Part shown: piece after piece, positions 56,811 to 64,000 of the stretch
Layout: every line of letters begins with the position of its first letter
Numbering within the stretch: position 1 is the stretch's first letter
From: Sordaria brevicollis
Lineage: Eukaryota; Ascomycota; Sordariomycetes; Sordariales; Sordariaceae
Assembly: GCA_033439795.1 (NCBI GenBank)
Contig: JAUTDP010000001.1
Span: 434,001-498,000, forward strand
Reading direction: 5' to 3'
Length of the DNA: 64,000 nt
Made by a program: the position numbers and the translations under genes
Notes under the pieces: model-generated
The model's database searches: none
Seen by the model: the letters and a program-made list of their open reading frames with translations, nothing else
What the model was told of the DNA's origin: nothing

Positions 56811-57562
56811 AAATAATTTTAAAAACGTTTGGCTATAGCCCTTCTATTAGTTTTGGAACGAGCCCGGAAAATTTTGGCTTTAATTTACCCCCCTTATTAA
56901 TTCCGAATTAATTTAGAGCCGCTAAATATAAGTAATACCCTTTCTTTTAACCGTAAAGGAATAATTTAATTTAAAGTACGTAATTAAATACGTTAAATAT
57001 AAATGGTTATATTAACCCTTTTAAATATTTCGTTTAATATTTGCGGTTAGGGGTTAGAAGAATTTCTAACCTAGCCCGCCCATTAATTAATTCTTCGACG
57101 GGACTAATATTAATATATTCTAAAAGCTATACTTACCGCCGCTAAATTTTTTTAAATATAATACCGGCGATAAATATATTAAATAAACCTAATAAAATTA
57201 TAAAGCGATAATACCTTAAAATAAATTATTAATTAATAAATTTCTAATATATGGAGGAGGTATTAATATTCGAAAAATTTACCGAATTATCCCGGATTTA
57301 TTATTAAATTAATAGAGGGAGGAAAAAGACTTTTATAAATAGGTAAAATACTTATAAACTCTTATAAACGATATATATTAAACGAAGTATATTAAAGGTA
57401 TTAATAATAAAACGAAATTCTTAAATTAAATTCTAATTTATTTAATTTCTTCTTTAATAATCCTAAATACCGTTAAAATTTATAAAGTATTAAAATATTT
57501 AAATTTAGTAGTATTCTTCTAATATTCGGATTATAAATGTAAGTACCGCCTTTGCCCGATTT

Positions 57563-57606
57563 AAAATTAATAGGGGGGGTAATTCTAATCCCCCCTATTA
57601 GTTTTG
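57563..57606. repeat. Short inverted repeat with G7/C6 arms
   Basis: AAAATTAATAGGGGGGG (57563-57579) and CCCCCCTATTAGTTTT (57591-57606, one mismatch) surround an 11-bp spacer. Confidence 0.75.
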
Positions 57607-57813
57607 TATACGGTTTAAATTACCCCCTTGATTAATTTTATATATAATTTAAGCCGTACCCTATAAATAATACTTTGGATTATTTATTAATATTTAATAA
57701 TTATTTACTTTTTTAATCCGGTAAAATATTTCAAAATTAATTAGATATTAAGAAAAGAAAAGTAAGAATAAAGTAAGAATATACTATTATAAAATAAAAT
57801 TTTAAAAGCTATT

Positions 57814-58002
57814 TTGAAAGTATTTAATAATTTCACTTATAAGTATATTTTATACCTCCTATCGATAATAAACGTCGAAAATATTCCAATTAATACTTTA
57901 ATTATTTATATTAAAGATTTAGCGGATTACTTAAAGAATTTTAATATTAAAGTAAAAAACGATATCGATGCCGAAATTATTTTCGTCGTTATTTTGTATT
58001 AA
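57814..58002 (+). pseudogene. Short surviving frame of an eroded gene
   Basis: A 62-codon frame (for example LIIYIKDLADYLKNFNIKV) retains protein-like hydrophobic patterning and some unmutated CpA sites. It lies 1.4 kb before the P-loop relic and could be the amino-terminal part of the same eroded gene or of a retroelement. Family unknown. Confidence 0.25.
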
Positions 58003-59177
58003 TATTTGCGTATTATGTATATCGGATTAACGTTGAATTCCCCGCTTTAATATTCCCCGGTATTCGAAAGTACGTTTAATTCCTTTTTAAAATACTGGGC
58101 CGACGATTAATTTAAGGTTATTTTCTACTTTTTTTTAATTCGCTAAATATTAACGTTTTACTTATAAATTTATTTTCGTTAGTAGTGGCGATAATTTAAG
58201 TATAGAAATATTTAACGGATTTATTTTTACTTTTACTGCCCAAAATAACGATAATATTAATATAGAGATTTAATATAATAATATTCTAAGAAATGTAATA
58301 TAATTAATAATAATTAAAATCTTTAATTTAATATTTAAATTCAATTGTAAATATAATTAGGCGATTATTAGTATCGATTTTAATAAAAAGGTCGATATTA
58401 ATAATATTAATGCGGCCGCGGTAGGTAAGCGTTAGATAAATTTCGAAGTATATATGTAAATATCCTATTTCTTTTCTTTAATAGGAGAGTATAAAAATTG
58501 GGGGAAATTATTTTATAATAATTTAAAGGCTATTGTAATTACGTTAAAATCTTTCGATATCTTAAAAATAGATTACGCTTTATTTATATCGACGTTAATA
58601 GTTTTAAACCGGTTTATTAGACCGAGTAAGCCGAAATTCCGGTATAAAGATACTATTATATTGTAATTAAGTAACGATTTTATATCGACGTTGTAATTGT
58701 TTTTTAATCCGGCGTAAATAGGAAATTTAATAATTAAAGATTAATTTACTAATATAATTAATAATATAGTTATAAATTTAAATAAGAATTCGCCCGAGAT
58801 TTAAAAGGAGTTTATTACCTTTTTATCCGAATTAAATATATTCTAAAAGGATTTAATTATTTAATTAATAAAAGTACGAATACGGGTATAATATTAAATT
58901 GTTAGGTTTATTAAACGTTACTATTTATATAAGGAAATATTATTGGATTAGGAATTCGTTTATAGGGTAATAGAAAAATAGGGGCGTATTAAATCCCCGG
59001 GTTCGGGAGGATAGCCTTTTCCGCTACCTTAAAATAAAATAGAGTTAAAGGATATTAAAACCCTATTTTAATATTTTAAGGACCCCCCTTAGGTTAATTG
59101 GAAATTACGTAGGAAAAATAAAAAGAGTTTCCTACTTTATTAATTTATTAATAAATTTTTATTTATTATATTTATTT

Positions 59178-59223
59178 AAAATTAATAGGGGGGGTATATA
59201 GTATACCCCCCCCTATTAATTTT
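59178..59223. repeat. 46-bp near-perfect palindrome
   Basis: AAAATTAATAGGGGGGG (59178-59194) and CCCCCCCCTATTAATTTT (59206-59223) flank an AT-rich, nearly palindromic 11-bp centre. A further single C-run end follows at about 59,242-59,258. Confidence 0.8.
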
Positions 59224-59362
59224 AAATATTATCCGAGTCCCGCCCCTTTATTAATTTTGAATATTATCCAAGTCTTATTTTTATAATATTCTTATAATTT
59301 ACGTTATTAATTTCAATTTTATAAATATTTTTATTATTTACGAATTAGAAAAATTATTATTT

Positions 59363-59990
59363 AAGGGTATTATATTAATTAATAAAATCGGGATTGGTAA
59401 AACTTTAATTTATTTAATAATAATTGTACTTTATATCGTATAATTTTAAATCTAAAAGCGAATAGAATAGAATATTACTACCCTACTTATATTAGTCCTA
59501 TTATTACCGTTATTAATTCTATAAACGTTTATAGAAATTATAGAAATATTCGGCGATAATATTAATATTTATATATAATTCGATTATAAAAGGGCCTTCG
59601 TAATTAGTAATCTGCGTTATAAACGTACTTTAGATTAAATAGGGTTTAATAAATTTATAACGAAGTATATCCGTTGTAAAAACGACTTTAATATTATTAA
59701 AATTATTATTTTTATAATATAATTTATAATAAATAATTAATAGGTATTTTCTTTCGATTATTTATATAATTTTAAAGACCCCGATTCTTTAAAGAGCCGG
59801 GACGTTTTCGAACCCCGCCCCCTCCTTATTACGCCCTATAGAAATAAAAGTAAAGGTAAGGCTAAAATTAAGGCTAAAATTAAAATTAAGATTAAAGCGA
59901 AAGCTATATCGCTATTAAAAAACGAATCCAATAATAATAATTCCAATTCTTCGGGTTTTAATACGAATTACAATATAAAGGAGTAATTAC
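59363..59990 (+). pseudogene. Relic with a P-loop (Walker A) helicase-like segment
   Basis: Around 59363-59420 a frame reads GIILINKIGIGKTLIYL, which fits a superfamily-2/SNF2 motif I (hydrophobic-Ala-Asp-Glu then G-x-G-K-T) after the G-to-A changes expected from RIP. Protein-like sequence continues (YYYPTYISPIITVINS). At 59830-59987 a Lys-rich tract followed by an Asn/Ser-rich acidic-turned-amide tail ends at TAA, resembling a disordered C-terminus. No helicase C-terminal motifs lie between, so this copy is truncated or composite. It is in the opposite order to the helicase C-domain relic at 54.8 kb, implying at least two source copies. Confidence 0.45.
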
Positions 59991-60174
59991 GCTTATAAGC
60001 CCCCCTTATTAATTTTGGTTATTTTATACCTTTAATTCTTATATATTAATTATTTATATATTTAGAAATTAAATACCCTAAACCCTTAAAAAGGGGTAAA
60101 AAATAAATAAGGTCTATAAAATCGCTATAACCTATTATAATAATATTAAATTTGCGTACGTTATTATTAACGAA

Positions 60175-60270
60175 ATTTAAATTATTTGGTATATAGATAA
60201 CGGTATTTAGCGTTCTATTTATAAAATTCCGAGAGCTTATATTATCTTTTATTCAACTATACCCTTATTC
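60175..60270 (+). other. Possible copia-type retropepsin relic
   Basis: A frame reads IWYIDNG, then a stop, then RSIYKIPRAY. This is reminiscent of the W-x-x-D-S-G-A-x-x-H protease signature of Ty1/copia polyproteins after G-to-A and C-to-T mutation. No integrase or reverse transcriptase motif was found nearby, so support is weak. Confidence 0.2.
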
Positions 60271-61248
60271 AATTTTATTTTAAATTTAAAAGCGTTTATA
60301 TTTATATTATAGGATAATATAAACCTCCCGCTTCGGTCCGAATCCTTTAATAAAAAGGATTTTAATATCGAAGGCGTTTATTAAAAGGATAACTTTAATT
60401 ACTTCTTTATAAAGGACGCGGATAGTAAAATAATTATATAATTTTTAACGATTTATTAAAATTTAAAATTCGATTAATAGGTATTATATTTATAATATTA
60501 GCGGCGGATTATAAATAAGGGCGCTATTTCGAATTTAAAAACCGATTATATTATTAATTAATCCTATATTTTCTTCCTATATAAAAGTATATAAACGCCC
60601 TTTACCCTTCCTAATAATTAAATTACTTACCTATTTACTATAATACCGTTTATACGGGTATATTATATTTATTTAAAATACGGTACGCGGTTTTATTAAC
60701 GAATAATTAATATAATAAATTATTATTTAATTAAAATATTTAAAGAAATTAATTATATCGATCCAAAGACCGCTATCGCTTCCCCGAATATAAAGCGAAT
60801 ATTTAAGGGCGTAGGATTTAATTTTATACGTAATTTATATTTCTTTTCGTAGGACGTTTACTATTAAAATATATTATAGGCCGATAATTTCTTAGGTAAA
60901 ATGAATATAAAAAAGTTATAAGCTTTTAACGGAGAATTAAATAGAGAATTATATTTTATTAAAAAATCGAAAGTATTAAAGATAGTAAATTTAGGCGTTA
61001 ATAAAGTAAGTAAACTCTTAAAATTTAATATTAATAGAGGGTTAATATATATATATATATTTTTAATTAATAACGCCGATATTATTCCCTTAAGCGATAG
61101 ATTTAAAATAATATATTAAGCTACGTCCTAATCGCCGCTTTAATATTAGATTTTATAAAAGGTACGGGATTATAATTTAAAGGGAGAGCGAATATTTATT
61201 ATAGTTAATTATTCCTAAATATAAATATAAATTACTTTTCCTCTATTT

Positions 61249-61687
61249 AAAATTAATAAGGGGGTTGTATTTAATTTCTTTATTAATTTCGAATATATTC
61301 GGTACGTATTAATTATATATAGGGTTTTTTTATAAATTTTACGTAAGGTTAACTTTATAATAAAAGTTATTATATTTAAGTAGAATACTTTAGAATATAG
61401 AATTATTATTAACAATTAGAACGACGCCTATTTATAAATAAACGTTTTATTATTGAATTTTAATATTAACGCTATAAATTTAAATACTTATTTTTACTAT
61501 TTTATTAATATCGGCCTATATTATATTTAGAATATTTTTATTATTTTATAATTTATAGGGCGTTTTTACCGAATTGGTTAGAAGAAGGTAATTAATTAGT
61601 ATTTCCTATAAATAAACGGGACTTTATTAAATTAATAAGAAGATTGGATAATTCGTAAGGTTAATATATACCCCCCTTATTAATTTT
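61249..61687. mobile_element. 439-bp segment bounded by inverted G-run/C-run ends
   Basis: AAAATTAATAAGGGGG at 61249 and CCCCCCTTATTAATTTT ending at 61687 are inverted copies, with size and ends like the 56411-56810 segment. The interior is eroded and non-coding as it stands. Confidence 0.45.
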
Positions 61688-61749
61688 ATATTTACTTTAT
61701 ATTAACGCTTTAATAGTAAATTTATTCTCTATAATTTATTTTAGCTTTC

Positions 61750-62850
61750 TTAAAAAAGGTTATATCTCTTTATCTTAAGTCCGTTATTACGTACGAAATT
61801 ACGAAAACGATTTTTACTTATAATTTTAATTATTATACTTAAGTAGCCGAATTACTTTAAAAGATTATAGATTTTATAATATAATATATTTAATATATTA
61901 ATATTATTTATTCTATTATTATTAAAGCGTTCGTTAAATATTTATATAATAATTTTAAAGAAGTTTTTAATAATATTCGATATTTTTAACCTATCGTCGT
62001 AAAATATTTACTTATTATTAGGCTAATATATATTAACCGGTATTCTAATTATATAAATCCTATTACCCCTAACCGATTTAAAAAAGTTACGAACTTTATT
62101 TTTATATTAGATAGCGATGAAAAGAAGTAGTATTTAATATAAATAGTATTATATCCAATTAAATTAACCTAATAAGAATAGAAATATTAAATTTAAAAAT
62201 AAAAGAGGTTTATTAAAGGGTTGCGTTAACCTTCTTTAACGACTGAAAACGTTATATTATATATAGTAAATCTCTATATATAAATTCTAAAATATAGCCG
62301 GCCTATATAAATTCCCTACGGTTTTTAAAAGTATAATATTAATAAAATAAGATTTAATAATAATAAAGATTCTCCGTCGAAGTATTATAAAAAGAAGGAT
62401 AATAAAAGCGATAAAAGCGACGACGGTATTACCGGATCCGATAAAAACGATTCCGAATTGCAAAAATTTATTCGAATTATAATTAATTATATAATTCGTA
62501 AATTACGCGCCCTTTTTATTATATTTAGAAAGAATTCTCCCGGAGGCTCTTTTAAAATTAAAGAGGGTATTATTCTTTTTAATTTCGTCCGCCCTCCCGA
62601 AGTTAATATTTATAAATATAATATTAAAAAGGGTTATAGTATTTATTATTTAGGCGGATATGCGCCGTTTAATAAGGATAAATATCTATTTGTTTAATAA
62701 TTCGGTAAAGCGGTAAATATATAAGTAATTTATAAATTCTTTAATAGCGATATATATAATAATAAAGAAATAATTTGGATATCCGAAGCTTCGGCGAAAT
62801 ATATTTATAAGAATATTATAGTTTATTAGGCTAAATTTAATTAAAATTAA
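61750..62850 (+). pseudogene. Long RIP-eroded gene relic, unknown family
   Basis: A single frame stays protein-like for over 1 kb with mostly TAA/TAG stops of RIP type. Its best-preserved part, 62458-62697, is uninterrupted for 79 codons (FIIFRKNSPGGSFKIKEG; FNFVRPPEVNIYKYN; GGYAPFNKDKYLF), preceded by a Lys/Ser/Asp linker (KKDNKSDKSDDG). Coding constraint must once have existed. No domain is recognised. Confidence 0.4.
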
Positions 62851-62857
62851 TAGGGGG

Positions 62858-63373
62858 CCCTTATAAATTCTAAATAATTTATTTTACTTTATTCGAAATA
62901 TTTCTTTTATAATTAATTTATATAATTTAATGGAAAATAATAAAATTAGGTTAAATAAATCCCTTTATAAGTTCTAAGTAATTTTTTTTCTTTATTCGCG
63001 ATATTCGTTTTATAATTAACCTTTATAATTTAATAGAATATAATAGGATTAGGTTAAATAGGTCCCTCTTATAAATTCTAAATAATTTTCTTTCTTTATT
63101 TGCGATATTCGTTTTATAATTAACTTTTATAATTTAATAGAATATAATAGGATTAGGTTAAATAAGTCCCCCTTATAAATTCCAAGTAGTTTTCTTTCCT
63201 TATTCGAAATATTCGTTTTATAATTGACTTTTATAATTTAGTAGAATATAATAGGATTAAATTAAATAAGCCCCCCCTATAAATTCTAGGTGGTTTTTTT
63301 CTTTATTCGAGATATTCGTTTTATAATTGACCTTTATAGTTTAGTAGAATATAATAGGATTAGGTTAAATAAG
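62858..63373. repeat. 103-bp tandem repeat, five copies
   Basis: Units begin with a C-run followed by TATAA at about 62858, 62961, 63064, 63168 and 63271. Each contains TTTTATAATTRA, TATARTTTARTRGAA and ATTAGGTTAAATAA-like blocks at fixed spacing. The units differ by scattered transitions, mostly RIP-like. The array directly follows an AAAATTAATAGGGGG end (62843-62857) and stops at AAGGGCCGGG. Confidence 0.85.
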
Positions 63374-64000
63374 GGCCGGGCATTATTAAGGGCTGTAGAG
63401 GTATTAAATATTTGGGATTTAGAGATTTTAATAGCCAATTATAAATATAATTTCCTGCCCAACGTTAATAAATCTATATAAACCTATAGTAATTATAATT
63501 GTATTCGGTATATAATAATGCTAAAATGCAATAGTAAAGTAATTATATCGTAGCGAATTATATTAATAAATTTCCACTTGTATTTAATTCTCAAGACGGA
63601 TATTAATAAAATAATATAACCGATATAGGGTTGGTTTACTTTACTTTACCGAATATAAGAACCTAATCGATTCGTTCGTTTAATAATTATATTTATAGCG
63701 ATATATAATTAAACTTCTATTCGAAACGCTAATCGGTATAAGGTAGATATTAAATTAAAAATTATATATATACAATTAGGGTAAATTATTTTACGGGTTT
63801 ATTATTAAGGATATATAATATTTTAATTAATAATTAATTATAGAATAGGAGAGGCGGTAAAGCGGACGAATTCTATTTGGTAAATTTGGTACCGGTATTA
63901 TAGATTAATAATTAAATATCGGATATATTTTAATTTAATATATTTATATACTTATATAGAATTTCCATTTAATATCCATTTTTAACGCCCTATATAACGT
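63374..64000. other. AT-rich tail, slightly less RIP-mutated
   Basis: CpA and TpG reappear at low frequency (for example near 63,390-63,600) and one TACCTCTA octamer lies on the minus strand at 63396-63403. No gene or telomere repeat is seen. Confidence 0.4.

Larger units (their letters stand above)
53395..64000. repeat. RIP-saturated AT-rich heterochromatin-like DNA
   Basis: From about 53,395 the sequence becomes strongly AT-rich. CpA and TpG nearly vanish (for example 54301-54360 and 57121-57180 contain none), while TpA is in great excess and CpG, CpC and CpT persist. This is the pattern left by repeat-induced point mutation, which changes CpA to TpA in duplicated DNA. No intact gene is present. 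Relics of helicase-like genes, other coding frames, inverted-repeat-bounded segments and a tandem array are recognisable. The block runs off the window, so a centromere, subtelomere or dispersed heterochromatic patch are all possible. Confidence 0.9.

Noticed and set aside
62040..62080. CCCTAA-like text suggesting a telomere
   Set aside because: Only a single ACCCCTAACC occurrence, with no TTAGGG/CCCTAA tandem array anywhere in the window.
1..64000. CRISPR array, rRNA, canonical tRNA or dispersed 5S rRNA genes
   Set aside because: No direct-repeat/spacer array and no complete tRNA cloverleaf or 5S-like sequence was found by eye; tandem repeats present are minisatellites without spacers.

Overview
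The window looks like nuclear DNA of a filamentous ascomycete, most likely a Neurospora-like member of the Sordariales. The genes have short introns (about 50-280 bp) with GTRNGT-type donors and CTRAY-type branch points, strong C/G third-position preference, and fungal families (Zn2Cys6 regulator, Ugo1, Rrp15, Yah1-type ferredoxin). The last 10.6 kb is AT-rich, nearly free of CpA/TpG and full of CAR-to-TAR stops, the signature of repeat-induced point mutation (RIP). The species call is inference.

Layout. 1-15 kb is an accessory, fast-evolving region. It holds small membrane proteins, a disordered protein, a 460-bp transposon-like element, and three members (4.9, 10.7 and 13.3 kb) of an unnamed two-to-three-exon gene family; a fourth member lies at 32.6 kb. 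All four share a compact N-terminal domain, and each is interrupted at the same place by a phase-0 intron. 15-20 kb is gene-poor and holds a small TA-flanked MITE. 20-25.3 kb is a conserved block: rRNA-processing factor Rrp15, a mitochondrial [2Fe-2S] ferredoxin, and the divergently transcribed mitochondrial fusion protein Ugo1. 27.3-28.5 kb encodes a stand-alone thioesterase-type alpha/beta hydrolase, followed by duplicated tails and minisatellites. 34.5-36.2 kb has one or two unknown genes that may be a single frameshifted gene. 41.4-43.7 kb encodes a COL-26/BglR-like Zn(II)2Cys6 regulator. 43.7-53.4 kb is sparse, with two small candidate genes. From about 53,395 to the end the DNA is RIP-eroded heterochromatin with helicase-like relics, repeated TIR-like ends (AAAATTAATAGGGGG...) and a 103-bp tandem array.

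Most noteworthy: (1) the four-member gene family with its shared domain and intron, whose pattern resembles a PemK/MazF-type small beta-barrel (a hypothesis only); (2) the octamer TACCTCTA, found about 20 times and almost always outside genes; (3) two transposon-like elements with clear terminal inverted repeats; (4) helicase relics inside the RIP-saturated tail.

Splice sites were placed by eye from donor/acceptor consensus and frame continuity. No transcript or database evidence was available.
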